Positions 48,436-58,593 of a DNA stretch of 64,000 bases are shown here, in pieces; positions within the stretch are counted from its first letter, which is position 1; each line of letters begins with the position of its first letter. Under the pieces are notes generated by a model that was given only the letters and a program-made list of their open reading frames with translations, was not told the origin of the DNA and ran no database searches. This stretch comes from Yersinia enterocolitica (GTDB lineage: Bacteria > Pseudomonadota > Gammaproteobacteria > Enterobacterales > Enterobacteriaceae): the NCBI GenBank assembly GCA_002082245.2, contig NBTC02000002.1:992001-1056000 (forward strand). Direction: 5' to 3'. A program made the translations under genes and the position numbers.

Positions 48436-49176
48436 TTAGTTCATTTCCATATTGCCGCCGATCTTGAACACAATGGTGGTGACATAATCTTTAGCCGCAA
48501 CCGCTTCAAATCGCCATTTACGCATCACTTGCTTCACCTCACGCTCAAAGGTATTACGCGGCGTCGCTTCCAAAACGCGCACATTAGTGACACGACCATT
48601 TTCGTCAATATCGTATTGGACCTTAACCTGCCCTTCGACCCCCAAAGCCAGTGCCCTTGCCGGATAAGTTGGCTTCGCCTTACTCAAGACTCTTGGCCCA
48701 GCCGTGGTTGATGCCCCCGGGACTGACGCTTTCGGCGCGGCTTTTACCGGCGCATTATTGGCAACCAGTGCTGGCTCATCAGATTTAAACGGCTTGTCAT
48801 CCGGTGGTGCTTCGGTCTTTTTCACTACCGGCTTTTTAACTTCTTTTTTCACCGGTTTAGGCTTGGGCTTTGGTTTCGGCTTCACCGGTTCAGGAATCGG
48901 TACAGGAACAGGTTCTGGCAACACCTCAGGCTCTGGCGGTGTTTCTTCAACGGGTTCCGGTTCGGCCTGTGGCTCCGCCGCCGCTGGTTGTGGTGCGGCA
49001 AAGGTCGCTATATTGACCATCGTAACGGCCAGCGGTGCATCCTCTATTTCAGGTTGTACCTTCATTTGCTCGACAGAAACGTACAGTAATGCCGCAACTA
49101 CGCTGCCATGTAAACCAACTGAAAATACGATTGGCCATGTAAGCCGTCGACCCAGGAAAAATTTATTTAGCTGCAT
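48436..49176 (-). CDS. tonB: TonB energy-transducing protein
   Basis: A 246-residue periplasm-spanning protein. It has an N-terminal signal anchor with the His in SVGLHGSVV (contact with ExbBD) and a Pro-rich rod ([20 protein letters not shown], about residues 65-125). The C-terminal TonB domain ([20 protein letters not shown], ... [19 protein letters not shown]) contacts outer-membrane receptors. Supplies energy for iron-siderophore and B12 uptake. A Fur box is expected; AAATAGCAATCATATTCAAT around 49215 is AT-rich but not a clear match. Confidence 0.96.
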   Translation of the reverse strand: MQLNKFFLGRRLTWPIVFSVGLHGSVVAALLYVSVEQMKVQPEIEDAPLAVTMVNIATFAAPQPAAAEPQAEPEPVEETPPEPEVLPEPVPVPIPEPVKPKPKPKPKPVKKEVKKPVVKKTEAPPDDKPFKSDEPALVANNAPVKAAPKASVPGASTTAGPRVLSKAKPTYPARALALGVEGQVKVQYDIDENGRVTNVRVLEATPRNTFEREVKQVMRKWRFEAVAAKDYVTTIVFKIGGNMEMN

Positions 49177-49568
49177 AATAATTCAATGTCCTCTAATGCA
49201 GCTAAGTGTAAATGCAAATAGCAATCATATTCAATAAGCAACCGCAAACAATCTTCCTCAACAGCCTTAAATGATGCTTTAAACGGCAATATCAACCAAA
49301 TAATACTTTCTCGTTACGCTTAGTTATCATTTTATTTCATTATTAACTACCGGTGTATTCATCTGAGAATTTTAGATGCCGCCCTTTCTGCACCTTATTG
49401 AATTTATGGATAGAACATGGTGTTATGGCGCAACGAATACAAATCATCATATTGAGGTATATACCCTAAATAATTCGAGTTGCAGGAAGGCAGCCAATGC
49501 AGCTTGCAGTATGACGGGTATGACGGGTATGACGGGTATGACGGGTATGATAATTTTAAAGGTGAAAC
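49177..49568. other. tonB / yciI intergenic region with repeats
   Basis: About 390 bases holding both promoters, a partial dispersed repeat (49455-49515) and the tandem array at 49511-49546. Confidence 0.5.
49511..49546. repeat. Four tandem ATGACGGGT units before yciI
   Basis: Four perfect head-to-tail copies of a 9-base unit, followed by ATGA, ending 23 bases before the yciI start. The unit is the terminal ATGACGGGTAT of the dispersed repeat whose partial copy precedes it (GTTGCAGGAAGGCAGCCAAT, 49480-49499), multiplied. Confidence 0.8.
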
Positions 49569-49865
49569 ATGCTTTATATAATCTTTGCAACGGATGTCCC
49601 TGATTCACTTGATAAGCGCTTATCCGTTCGCCCTGCACATCTGGCCCGCCTGCAAGTATTGCAGGATCAAGGTCGCCTACTGACAGCAGGCCCGAACCCA
49701 GCCATTGATAGCGCAGACCCCGGTGCTGCCGGATTTACTGGATCGACTGTTATCGCCGAATTTGCCTCGCAACAAGAGGCTGAACACTGGGCGGAACAAG
49801 ACCCTTATAGCGCGGCTGGTGTGTATCAGTCGGTTATTGTAAAACCCTATAAACGGGTATTCTGA
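49569..49865 (+). CDS. yciI: YciI family protein
   Basis: A 98-residue ferredoxin-like alpha+beta protein ([57 protein letters not shown]), resembling E. coli YciI with a conserved His/Asp pair region. Enzymatic activity is unproven. TTTTAAAGGTGAAAC precedes the start. Confidence 0.93.
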   Translation: MLYIIFATDVPDSLDKRLSVRPAHLARLQVLQDQGRLLTAGPNPAIDSADPGAAGFTGSTVIAEFASQQEAEHWAEQDPYSAAGVYQSVIVKPYKRVF

Positions 49866-50048
49866 ATCACTACAGATGTCTGACATCTATCCGGCCATAG
49901 GCAAAGTCGGTTGCATGTAGCCATCTCGTCAGGCGATTACATGTATTTAATTATCTTTACTTATAATTACTGAGAATCATTGTCTAATCAGATATCGATT
50001 TTTCTATCGTGACGTTGAGTCATTTTGTTAAATGCGGAGATGAAGACT

Positions 50049-50309
50049 ATGCAGTGTCCAGTATGCAAAGATACCCAACTGGTGATGTCTGAACGTAAGA
50101 GCATTGAGATCGATTATTGCCCTAACTGCCGTGGTGTATGGCTGGATCGCGGAGAACTGGATAAAATCATTGAAAAATCGGCTGAAAGTACACCGACATC
50201 AACATCAGCGCCATACTCTGACACCAGAGAACGTGAACGCGATAATCACGGATATGCAAAGCCTAAACACTACAAAAAGAAAAGTTTCCTCTCAGAGTTA
50301 TTTGATTAA
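50049..50309 (+). CDS. TFIIB-type zinc-finger protein
   Basis: An 86-residue protein with a zinc ribbon (CPVCKDTQLVMSERKSIEID and the second pair CPNCRGVWLDRGELDKII), as in the zf-TFIIB family, and a basic flexible tail. I start at 50049 (MQCPVCK), with GGAG nine bases upstream; upstream ATGs at 50040 and 50025 are less likely. Function unknown. Confidence 0.85.
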   Translation: MQCPVCKDTQLVMSERKSIEIDYCPNCRGVWLDRGELDKIIEKSAESTPTSTSAPYSDTRERERDNHGYAKPKHYKKKSFLSELFD

Positions 50310-50423
50310 CCACACAGATTGTTTTGCGCTGTGGTGGTAAACAATAGTCAACTTGATCATACGCCTGAATACAGGCGTATTTGATTTTATACTACCAGCC
50401 AGAACAAAGACGTTAACGCCGCC

Positions 50424-50687
50424 TTAAGCTTTGTAGTGCTTCAGCCAATGCTCTTCGCATGCCTCAACTGCTTTATCCAGCATATGCGCCGGTGCTTTTA
50501 AAATCATATGGTCTTTTCTTACCCAAACCGGATAAGTGTGTTTGCCAGCAGCAATGACTTGCTCAGAATAAATAGCAGCATGGTATACCAGCTCAGATTC
50601 TTCACAATAAATCTCGTACTTATAAAGTGCGGTGCTAACTTTTAAATCCCCGAAGAATACTGTTTTAGCTAATTTATATTGAGACAT
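50424..50687 (-). CDS. Small unknown protein
   Basis: An 87-residue soluble protein (MSQYKLAKTVFFGDLKVSTA ... AHMLDKAVEACEEHWLKHYK) with two Cys and two or three helices. No family recognised. Monocistronic, read opposite to the zinc-finger gene. Confidence 0.55.
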   Translation of the reverse strand: MSQYKLAKTVFFGDLKVSTALYKYEIYCEESELVYHAAIYSEQVIAAGKHTYPVWVRKDHMILKAPAHMLDKAVEACEEHWLKHYKA

Positions 50688-50802
50688 GAACTATAGCCTT
50701 TACCGAAATAGGGACTCTATCATCCACTCATCAGCCAGATATAACTGTGATATCCACTACAAAAAGTACCCTAAGTTGATGTCCTATCGGAAAAATTTAG
50801 CT

Positions 50803-51504
50803 TTATTCGAGCGACAACTTCTCCACCTCAATCAACGGAAATGAACTAAATAGATAACCTTGCATGGCATCCACCCCGAGATCAGATAACTGAGTAAGCT
50901 GTTGATGAGTTTCTACCCCCTCAACTATCACGCACTGGCAGTGCTCACGAAGTCGTGTCAGCAGGTTATCGAACGTGGCACTTCCCCCCCATTGCCAGTA
51001 AAAGTGCTTATCAATTTTGACACATTCAAAGAACCCACTGGCAACGGCCGCCAGGTGAGCATTACCGCTACCAAAATCGTCCAACCATAATGAATATCGT
51101 TCAGCCAGCTTACTTAATAGTGTGTTCTTCGGCCCATCGCTGAGATTGGGAAAACTCTCCATTATTTCTAGCCGGATAAAGGGCATCATAGCTAACAATG
51201 ATATGACATCTTCGTCATACAGCACCGTCTGAGCCATATCAAAATCTATATTAATTGAGAGTATTATTTGTTGGTCAATAAACCATTTCTGCTGTGATTT
51301 TACCGCACATAATTGGTCAAACAGCAGCTTAGCCTTCATTTGAGCATTAAGTTGATGAAGGAAGCGCTCAGTATAAATAGGCGATTTAAAAGAGGCCGTT
51401 GTGAACCGACTCAATAACTCCACAGCAAATAACTTACCATTCTGCCAGTAAACTGGTTCACAGATAAAAGTGCAATCAACTGCAATGTTTAGCCTGCTAT
51501 CCAC
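50803..51504 (-). CDS. Stand-alone EAL-domain protein
   Basis: A 233-residue protein that is essentially one EAL domain, the family of c-di-GMP phosphodiesterases. Signature residues appear intact: ELLSR in place of EALxR, SINID, LEIMES, LDDFGSG, VKIDKHF, VEGVETH and QGYLFS. No sensor or GGDEF partner is present in the protein. It may be an active enzyme or a degenerate regulator such as YdiV; the ELL change in the first motif leaves this open. Confidence 0.85.
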   Translation of the reverse strand: MDSRLNIAVDCTFICEPVYWQNGKLFAVELLSRFTTASFKSPIYTERFLHQLNAQMKAKLLFDQLCAVKSQQKWFIDQQIILSINIDFDMAQTVLYDEDVISLLAMMPFIRLEIMESFPNLSDGPKNTLLSKLAERYSLWLDDFGSGNAHLAAVASGFFECVKIDKHFYWQWGGSATFDNLLTRLREHCQCVIVEGVETHQQLTQLSDLGVDAMQGYLFSSFPLIEVEKLSLE

Positions 51505-51538
51505 AGTAAAACCCTTTTATTTGATTAGAACAGCAGTA

Positions 51539-51569
51539 TTGATCAATTGATAAAATTGATCAATTTTTT
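51539..51569. repeat. Palindrome beside the EAL gene start
   Basis: TTGATCAATT and AATTGATCAA (51539-51548 and 51554-51563) with five bases between and TTTTTT after. It lies 35 bases upstream of the EAL gene's ATG, so it could be an operator. Confidence 0.6.
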
Positions 51570-51711
51570 ATTATTGATCACTAAAAACGATATAAGAGAT
51601 TCCCAAAAGTAGCAACCACTCTGATCAACCCATTGATAGATAAGAAAGTATTATTTAATCATGATGATTATCAATGTTATTATTTCATAATCATTTATTT
51701 CATAGGAGAAT

Positions 51712-51772
51712 GGTCGCTTCGAACAACCAAACAGTAACACCCCTGAAACTGAATGATTAGAACGAAGCGACC
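51712..51772. repeat. Orphan inverted repeat with 41-base loop
   Basis: GGTCGCTTCG (51712-51721) and CGAAGCGACC (51763-51772) are perfect complements. An AGGAGA lies just before, with a short 16-codon frame whose ATG is too close to the Shine-Dalgarno. It may be a small structured RNA. Confidence 0.5.
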
Positions 51773-52113
51773 TAATATATATGGTAGCGCGATGTCATTC
51801 TGATGTGAAATAAACTTATAAATGACTATTCTGCACCTTTTATTATTAGTAGTAACATCAGAATTATCGCATTTTGATAATTTAGGATAGGAGTGATTTT
51901 TCTGCGAAGAAAAACACTATTTAAAGTAGAAAATATCATTCCAGAATTTAACGCCAGCAACAAATTATTGACAAGTTCATCTGCAACAGCTCAGTTCCGG
52001 CAAGTATAATATGAGATATTTTGTGGTGGGAAGTTAATAAAAGCTCAGTGTTTACTATGATTAAAACAAAAACAGCCTCATAAAGAGACTGTTTTTATTA
52101 CTACCACAGCGGA

Positions 52114-52290
52114 CTACCATTCATAAGCTACAGTGAACAATAGCGCCCGACGATGCTGATGCTCGTGGAGCTGCCTGACACAATAGATATGGCGATAGCG
52201 CCGTGATTGACCTTCAAGCCAGCGATTTCTTCGGCGCTGATTTTGCCGCAGCATACGCCAACGGCCCACCTCATTCTTACTCCGTCTCAT
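52114..52290 (-). CDS. yciY: YciY, small basic protein
   Basis: A 58-residue very basic protein (MRRSKNEVGRWRMLRQNQRR, then RNRWLEGQSRRYRHIYCVRQ) matching E. coli YciY over most of its length (E. coli: MKRSRTEVGRWRMQRQASRR...). Position beside cls is the same. Function unknown; likely nucleic-acid-binding from its charge. Found by direct reading. Confidence 0.8.
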   Translation of the reverse strand: MRRSKNEVGRWRMLRQNQRRRNRWLEGQSRRYRHIYCVRQLHEHQHRRALLFTVAYEW

Positions 52291-52563
52291 GAAACAATTC
52301 TTCCAAAGCTGAGAACTGGGCTATTATAAACCTTTCATCTTGTGAGCCAAGCCGCTGCACGGCGAAATCGTGGGTTTAGTCCAAATAGCTTATTTAGCTC
52401 AGCGTGGGAAGATTAAAAAAATCCCGTTAAATATTTAATTACCCGTTGCAAGTCCTTTAGCTTAAAAGATTTTATCCAGTAATATATCTGATTAAAGGTT
52501 TCGCCTTTGCAATACTGTGCGTACACTCTTTAGTGACCGTTTGTGAACAGGACTTCCGCCCTT

Positions 52564-54024
52564 ATGACAACATTTTATACCGTAATCAGTTGGCTCTCGG
52601 TTTTTGGCTATTGGTTGCTTATTGCCGGGGTAACATTGCGTATTCTGATGAAACGCAGAGCCGTTCCTTCGGCTATGGCATGGCTGCTGGTTATTTATAT
52701 TCTGCCGTTAGTTGGGATAATTGCGTATCTCTCATTTGGTGAACTTCATCTCGGCAAGCGCCGTGCTGAGCGAGCAAAAGCGATGTGGCCATCCACTGCT
52801 CGCTGGTTAAGTGAACTGAAAGACTGCCAACACATTTTTGCCACTTCAAATAGCGAAGTCGCTACCCCATTATTCCAATTATGTGAACGCCGCCAAGGCA
52901 TCAGCGGCGTTAAAGGTAATCAATTACAGTTATTGACCACCACCGATGACACATTAAAAGCACTGGTACGTGACATTGAACTGGCCCGTCACAATATCGA
53001 GATGGTGTTCTATATCTGGCAGCCTGGTGGCTTGGTTGATCAAGTTGCCGAATCGTTAATGGCGGCAGCGCGCCGAGGTGTTCATTGCCGATTGATGCTG
53101 GACTCCGCCGGTAGCCAACAATTCTTTCGCACCCCCTATCCGGCGATGATGCGCAATGCTGGGATTGAGGTGGTCGAAGCACTCAAAGTCAATGTGTTCC
53201 GGGTCTTTCTGCGCCGAATGGATTTGCGTCAACACCGTAAAATTGTGTTGATTGATAATTATGTTGCTTACACCGGTAGCATGAATATGGTTGATCCTCG
53301 GTTTTTCAAGCAAGATGCCGGCGTAGGTCAATGGATCGATATGATGGCACGGATGGAAGGCCCGGTGGCCACCACCATAGGTATCGTATATGCCTGCGAC
53401 TGGGAGATTGAAACCGGCAAACGTATTCTACCCCCGCCGCCTGATACTAATATCATGCCGTTTGAAGAAGAGAGCGGTCATACCATTCAGGTTATTGCCT
53501 CTGGCCCTGGATTCCCTGAGGAAATGATTCATCAGGCATTATTAATGGCGGTGTATGCAGCCCGTGAGCAGTTAATCATGACGACGCCATATTTCGTACC
53601 TAGCGATGACCTGCTGCATGCCATCTGTACCGCAGCACAACGTGGTGTTGATGTCAGCATTATTGTTCCTCGAGACAACGACTCGATGATGGTCCGTTGG
53701 GCTAGCCGGGCATTCTTCTCAGAATTGTTGGAAGCGGGCGTTAAAGTTTATCAGTTTGAAGGTGGCCTATTGCACAGCAAAAGTGTGCTGGTCGACGGTC
53801 AACTAAGTTTGGTTGGTACGGTCAATCTGGATATGCGCAGCTTATGGTTGAACTTTGAAATCACGCTGGTCATTGATGATGATGGTTTTGGTGCAGATTT
53901 GGCGCAAGTTCAGGACGACTACATTGCCCGCTCGGTACTGTTAGATGGTGAATTGTGGAATAAACGCCCTCTCTGGCATCGCGTTACTGAACGATTATTC
54001 TACTTTTTCAGCCCGTTACTGTAA
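52564..54024 (+). CDS. clsA: Cardiolipin synthase A
   Basis: A 486-residue membrane enzyme of the phospholipase D family that condenses two phosphatidylglycerols to cardiolipin. Two N-terminal membrane helices (about 3-23 and 35-58) and two catalytic HKD motifs are visible ([38 protein letters not shown]). Start at 52564 ([10 protein letters not shown]) matches E. coli length exactly; seven codons further upstream exist. Confidence 0.96.
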   Translation: MTTFYTVISWLSVFGYWLLIAGVTLRILMKRRAVPSAMAWLLVIYILPLVGIIAYLSFGELHLGKRRAERAKAMWPSTARWLSELKDCQHIFATSNSEVATPLFQLCERRQGISGVKGNQLQLLTTTDDTLKALVRDIELARHNIEMVFYIWQPGGLVDQVAESLMAAARRGVHCRLMLDSAGSQQFFRTPYPAMMRNAGIEVVEALKVNVFRVFLRRMDLRQHRKIVLIDNYVAYTGSMNMVDPRFFKQDAGVGQWIDMMARMEGPVATTIGIVYACDWEIETGKRILPPPPDTNIMPFEEESGHTIQVIASGPGFPEEMIHQALLMAVYAAREQLIMTTPYFVPSDDLLHAICTAAQRGVDVSIIVPRDNDSMMVRWASRAFFSELLEAGVKVYQFEGGLLHSKSVLVDGQLSLVGTVNLDMRSLWLNFEITLVIDDDGFGADLAQVQDDYIARSVLLDGELWNKRPLWHRVTERLFYFFSPLL

Positions 54025-54098
54025 TAACTGAGGCGGCTGGTGGTATGCCTATTGTAGATTCTCTGAGTTATTGACTTCAGATAGCATAATAATTGTAA

Positions 54099-54512
<414 letters not shown>

Positions 54513-54559
54513 TCGTTACACGTCCCTTCCCCCATGGCTGCTAATACCGTAATCATAAC

Positions 54560-54590
54560 AACCCCCGTCATTTCTCTGACGAGGGTTTTG
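54560..54590. terminator. Bidirectional terminator between yciU and oppF
   Basis: AACCCCCGTCA / TGACGAGGGTT arms with a six-base loop; T-run TTTTG at the right and A-rich left flank. Confidence 0.8.
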
Positions 54591-54615
54591 CTTTTGGACA
54601 ATCACTATCAGAATG

Positions 54616-55617
54616 TTATAGCGGATCGACTTTCAGACAAGATACCGCGTGGCGGAAGCTACCCTCTAACAGTGGGCGGGTTTTCGCACACTCCGGCCCG
54701 GCAATCGGACAACGAGTGCGAAATACACAGCCTGATGGCGGATTAATCGGTGAAGGCAGTTCCCCCTCCAGTAGCTGAATCACTTTCGCCCTTTCTTTGT
54801 CAGGATCAGGGATAGGTACCGCCGACATGAGCGCCTTGGTATAGGGATGCTGTGGATTATGATAAACCTCATCGTAGGTCCCCAGCTCCACTGCGTGGCC
54901 TAAATACATCACCAGAACCCGATCAGAAATATGCTTCACCACCGCTAAATCATGGGCGATGAATATTAGTGACAAGCCCATTTCGCGCTGTAATTGCTGT
55001 AACAGGTTCACCACTTGCGCCTGAATTGACACATCAAGCGCGGAGACCGGTTCATCACAGATAACCAGCTTCGGTTCAAGAATCAATGCACGAGCAATAC
55101 CAATACGTTGACACTGCCCCCCCGAAAATTCATGGGGATATCGGTTGATCAAGTTAGGCAACAAGCCGACCTTAAGCATCATTGCTTTAACTTTATCTTT
55201 AATTTCTTGACGCGACATTTTGGGATGATAAGTTCGCAGCGGCTCAGCGATGATTTCACCGATGGTCATACGCGGGTTTAGTGAAGCCAGTGGATCCTGG
55301 AATATCATCTGAATATCACTACGGGTCGCGCGCCATTGTGCATTACTCAGGCTAAGCAAATCTTTACCTAACCATGAAACACTGCCACTGGTCGCTTTCA
55401 CCAAACCAATAATGGCACGGGCGAATGTTGATTTGCCACAGCCAGATTCGCCAACCACACCTAAGGTTTCGCCTTCATACAAGCGCAATGTTACACCATC
55501 AACAGCTTTTAGTGTTTTTGATGGCTGCCAGAACCATTGTTTGCCATCCTGAATATCAAAATGGACTTTTAGATCAGCCACTTCTAGCAATACTTTCTTC
55601 TCAGTCATGGCATTCAT
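54616..55617 (-). CDS. oppF: Oligopeptide permease ATPase OppF
   Basis: A 333-residue ABC ATPase energising oligopeptide import together with OppD. Walker [12 protein letters not shown] (about residues 58-68), signature [15 protein letters not shown], Walker [13 protein letters not shown] and the C-terminal Cys-containing oligopeptide/dipeptide domain ([15 protein letters not shown]). Overlaps oppD by four bases. Confidence 0.97.
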   Translation of the reverse strand: MNAMTEKKVLLEVADLKVHFDIQDGKQWFWQPSKTLKAVDGVTLRLYEGETLGVVGESGCGKSTFARAIIGLVKATSGSVSWLGKDLLSLSNAQWRATRSDIQMIFQDPLASLNPRMTIGEIIAEPLRTYHPKMSRQEIKDKVKAMMLKVGLLPNLINRYPHEFSGGQCQRIGIARALILEPKLVICDEPVSALDVSIQAQVVNLLQQLQREMGLSLIFIAHDLAVVKHISDRVLVMYLGHAVELGTYDEVYHNPQHPYTKALMSAVPIPDPDKERAKVIQLLEGELPSPINPPSGCVFRTRCPIAGPECAKTRPLLEGSFRHAVSCLKVDPL

Positions 55618-56651
55618 ACTAGTTCCCCTACTGGCTTATAACAGGCACGTAAACGGCCATCACCAAAATGCTCCAATGGCGGGGCCACGCCACAGCGATC
55701 CATGGCATATTGGCAACGCGGTTGGAATGGGCAACCTTTCGGCAAGCGCAATAAATTCGGCGGATTACCCGGTATCGTCATAAGAGATTCGCCTTCAGCA
55801 TCAAGACGAGGAACCGCATTCAGTAGACCAATAGAATAAGGGTGACTTGGGTGATAAAACACATCGCGGGCCTGACCATACTCCATCGTTCGACCTGCAT
55901 ACATCACCAGAACTTTATTGCAGATTCCGGCAACGACGCCAAGGTCATGGGTGATCATGATAATCGCGGTATTGAATTCATGCTTTAGCTCATTCAGCAA
56001 CGTCATGATTTGTGCTTGAACGGTGACATCAAGTGCCGTTGTTGGCTCATCGGCAATCAATAATTTAGGGCGGCACAACAGCGCCATTGCAATCATTACC
56101 CGCTGACGCATACCACCAGAGAACTCATGGGGATACATGCGCATGCGCTTACGTGCTTCTGGCATTTTTACCGCATCAAGCATACGAATTGACTCTTCAA
56201 ATGCTTCGCTTTTACTCATCTTTTTATGCAGTTGCAGCACTTCCATTAGCTGCTCACCAACACGCATATAAGGATTCAACGAGGTCATTGGGTCTTGGAA
56301 TATCATCGAGATTTCCTCAGCCCGCAAACGGTTTAACTGTTTTTCCGGCAGATTTAAGATTTCGCGGCCATTAAACTTTGCAGACCCCCCTATCCGGCCA
56401 TTACTGGCCAGCAACCCCATCAAAGCAAAAGCTGTTTGCGATTTCCCTGAGCCAGACTCACCTACAATGCCTAATGTTTCACCCGCACGCAGATCAAAAT
56501 TAAGGGCGTTAACTGCCGTTACATCACCATCTGGCGTACCAAAAGTCACGGTTAAATCTTTTACATCCAGCAGGATATTTTGTTCCAACTGTCTATTTTG
56601 TTCCAACAATGCCGATTGCTGAACAGCAGACCGATTATCAATAGTCGTCAT
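55614..56651 (-). CDS. oppD: Oligopeptide permease ATPase OppD
   Basis: A 345-residue ABC ATPase. Walker [12 protein letters not shown], signature [15 protein letters not shown], Walker [13 protein letters not shown], and the C-terminal four-Cys region ([14 protein letters not shown]) that in related Opp/Dpp ATPases binds an Fe-S cluster. Overlaps oppF and lies 11 bases after oppC. Confidence 0.97.
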   Translation of the reverse strand: MTTIDNRSAVQQSALLEQNRQLEQNILLDVKDLTVTFGTPDGDVTAVNALNFDLRAGETLGIVGESGSGKSQTAFALMGLLASNGRIGGSAKFNGREILNLPEKQLNRLRAEEISMIFQDPMTSLNPYMRVGEQLMEVLQLHKKMSKSEAFEESIRMLDAVKMPEARKRMRMYPHEFSGGMRQRVMIAMALLCRPKLLIADEPTTALDVTVQAQIMTLLNELKHEFNTAIIMITHDLGVVAGICNKVLVMYAGRTMEYGQARDVFYHPSHPYSIGLLNAVPRLDAEGESLMTIPGNPPNLLRLPKGCPFQPRCQYAMDRCGVAPPLEHFGDGRLRACYKPVGELV

Positions 56652-56662
56652 AGTGCTACTCC

Positions 56663-57568
56663 TCAGCGATCTTTCGGATCGAGGGCATCACGCAAGCCAT
56701 CGCCGATAAAGTTGAAACAGAACAAGGTCACTACCAGAAAACCGGCAGGGAACATCAGCAACCATGGCGACACTTCCATGGAGTTGGCGCCATCACTTAG
56801 CAATGCGCCCCAACTACTCAAGGGTTCTTGGGTGCCTAAGCCGAGGAAACTCAGGAAAGATTCAAACAAAATCATACTGGGAACCAGTAAAGAAGCGTAC
56901 ACCACCACCACACCCAACACGTTCGGAACGATATGACGCAATACGATATTACGTGTGGAAACACCGCCCACCAATGCGGCCTCAATAAACTCTTTCCGTT
57001 TCAAACTTAATGTTTGTCCACGAACAATACGCGCCATATCCAGCCAGGACACCATACCGATCGCCACAAATATCAATAGAATATTCTGGCCAAAGAAGGT
57101 CACTAACAGAATAACGAAGAACATGAAGGGGAATGAGTTAAGAATCTCCAACAGGCGCATCATCAGTGAATCGACTTTCCCGCCGAGATAGCCCGATAAA
57201 GAGCCATACAAGGTGCCGACAACCACAGCAACCAACGCCGCAGCCACCCCCACCATCAATGAGATCCGACCACCAATAGCAACACGAACCAACAGATCCC
57301 GACCAGAAGAGTCAGTACCGAAGTAGTGCCCAGACTCAATATTCGGGGCGGCTGACATCATGCCCCAGTCCGTGTCTGAATAAGTAAACTGCGCTAACAT
57401 CGGCGCCAAAATAACAAATAGGGTAATTAACATTAGGATCACCAAACTGGTGATCGCCGCGCGGTTATGAACAAAACGACGGCGGGCATCCTGCCAAAGG
57501 CTGCGCCCTTCAACTTCCAGTTTTTCACTGAAAACTTCCAGAGCTTCGCTATTTTTATTGCTCAACAT
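56663..57568 (-). CDS. oppC: Oligopeptide permease membrane subunit OppC
   Basis: A 301-residue inner-membrane subunit with six membrane helices and the EAA loop ([20 protein letters not shown]) that docks to the ATPases. The cytoplasmic N-terminus ([20 protein letters not shown]) matches E. coli OppC closely. Confidence 0.97.
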   Translation of the reverse strand: MLSNKNSEALEVFSEKLEVEGRSLWQDARRRFVHNRAAITSLVILMLITLFVILAPMLAQFTYSDTDWGMMSAAPNIESGHYFGTDSSGRDLLVRVAIGGRISLMVGVAAALVAVVVGTLYGSLSGYLGGKVDSLMMRLLEILNSFPFMFFVILLVTFFGQNILLIFVAIGMVSWLDMARIVRGQTLSLKRKEFIEAALVGGVSTRNIVLRHIVPNVLGVVVVYASLLVPSMILFESFLSFLGLGTQEPLSSWGALLSDGANSMEVSPWLLMFPAGFLVVTLFCFNFIGDGLRDALDPKDR

Positions 57569-57586
57569 AATTGGCGTGCTCCAGTG

Positions 57587-58507
57587 CTAGTAACGGATTT
57601 TAGGATCGATAACGGCATACAGCACGTCAACAATCGCATTGAATAAAATAGTCAAAGCGCCGACTAAAATGGTCAAACTCAGCACCAAAGAGTAATCGCG
57701 GTTTAACGCTCCGTTGACAAACAACTGACCAATGCCCGGCAAACCAAAGATGGTCTCAATAACCATCGAACCGGTGATAATCCCTACAAACGCAGGTCCC
57801 ATATAGGATAAAACAGGCAACAACGCCGGTTTTAATGCATGGCGTAATACGATGGTCCGCAGTGGTAATCCCTTCGCTCGCGCCGTACGGATAAAGTTAG
57901 AGTGAAGAACCTCAATCATTGAGCCACGGGTAATACGTGCAATGCTGGCGATATAAGCCAACGACAGCGCGACCATCGGCAAAATGATAAACTTCGGCGC
58001 TCCGCCATTCCAACCACCACCCGGTAACCATTTCAATATAATGGCAAAAACCAACACTAATAAGGGGGCGACCACAAAACTCGGGATGACCACCCCAGTC
58101 ATGGCAAAGCCCATTACCGTATAATCCCATTTGGTATTTTGATTCAGTGCCGCAATGACCCCAGCACTAACTCCTAATACTACTGCGAGTAAAAATGCTG
58201 CAAAACCAAGCTTCGCAGAGACGGGAAACGATGCAGACACCAGATCGTTCACAGTGTAATCTTTATATTTAAACGAAGGCCCAAGATCGCCATGCGCAAG
58301 TTGACCCAAGTAGTTGAAATACTGTTTATAAACCGGGTCGTTGAGGTGATATTTTGCCTCAATATTGGCCATAACTTCAGGAGGAAGATTACGCTCGCCA
58401 GTAAACGGACTTCCTGGGGCGAGACGCATCATAAAAAATGAAATGGTTATCAAAATAAAAAGTGTCGGAATCGCTTCCAGACAGCGGCGTAGAATAAATT
58501 TTAACAT
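57587..58507 (-). CDS. oppB: Oligopeptide permease membrane subunit OppB
   Basis: A 306-residue inner-membrane subunit with six helices and the EAA-type loop (RTARAKGLPLRTIVLRHALK). It forms the pore with OppC. The start lies just after the oppA-oppB hairpin. Confidence 0.97.
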   Translation of the reverse strand: MLKFILRRCLEAIPTLFILITISFFMMRLAPGSPFTGERNLPPEVMANIEAKYHLNDPVYKQYFNYLGQLAHGDLGPSFKYKDYTVNDLVSASFPVSAKLGFAAFLLAVVLGVSAGVIAALNQNTKWDYTVMGFAMTGVVIPSFVVAPLLVLVFAIILKWLPGGGWNGGAPKFIILPMVALSLAYIASIARITRGSMIEVLHSNFIRTARAKGLPLRTIVLRHALKPALLPVLSYMGPAFVGIITGSMVIETIFGLPGIGQLFVNGALNRDYSLVLSLTILVGALTILFNAIVDVLYAVIDPKIRY

Positions 58508-58555
58508 TGCCTGTACCTTTAGCCTCTTACTGCGACTTTATATTATCAACGCAAT

Positions 58556-58587
58556 AAGGGCAGCACGCTAATTCAGCTGCTGCCCTT
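58556..58587 (-). terminator. Partial terminator / mRNA-stabilising hairpin between oppA and oppB
   Basis: AAGGGCAGC / GCTGCCCTT stem with a 14-base loop. Such hairpins allow high oppA and lower oppBCDF expression. Confidence 0.75.
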
Positions 58588-58593
58588 AATATA

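Larger units (their letters stand above)
51505..52113. other. EAL / yciY intergenic region with inverted repeats
   Basis: About 600 bases with no gene. It contains a TTGATCAATT / AATTGATCAA hairpin with six T (51539-51569) and an orphan 61-base inverted repeat (51712-51772). A possible terminator ACAGCCTC / GAGACTGT occurs at about 52072-52092, reading towards yciY. Confidence 0.55.

Noticed and set aside
48704..49237. 177-codon Gly/Ser-rich plus-strand frame over tonB
   Set aside because: It is the antisense of the Pro/Lys-rich tonB rod.
51717..51767. 16-codon frame with AGGAGA before it
   Set aside because: Shine-Dalgarno touches the ATG and the frame overlaps the inverted repeat; structured RNA is a better reading.
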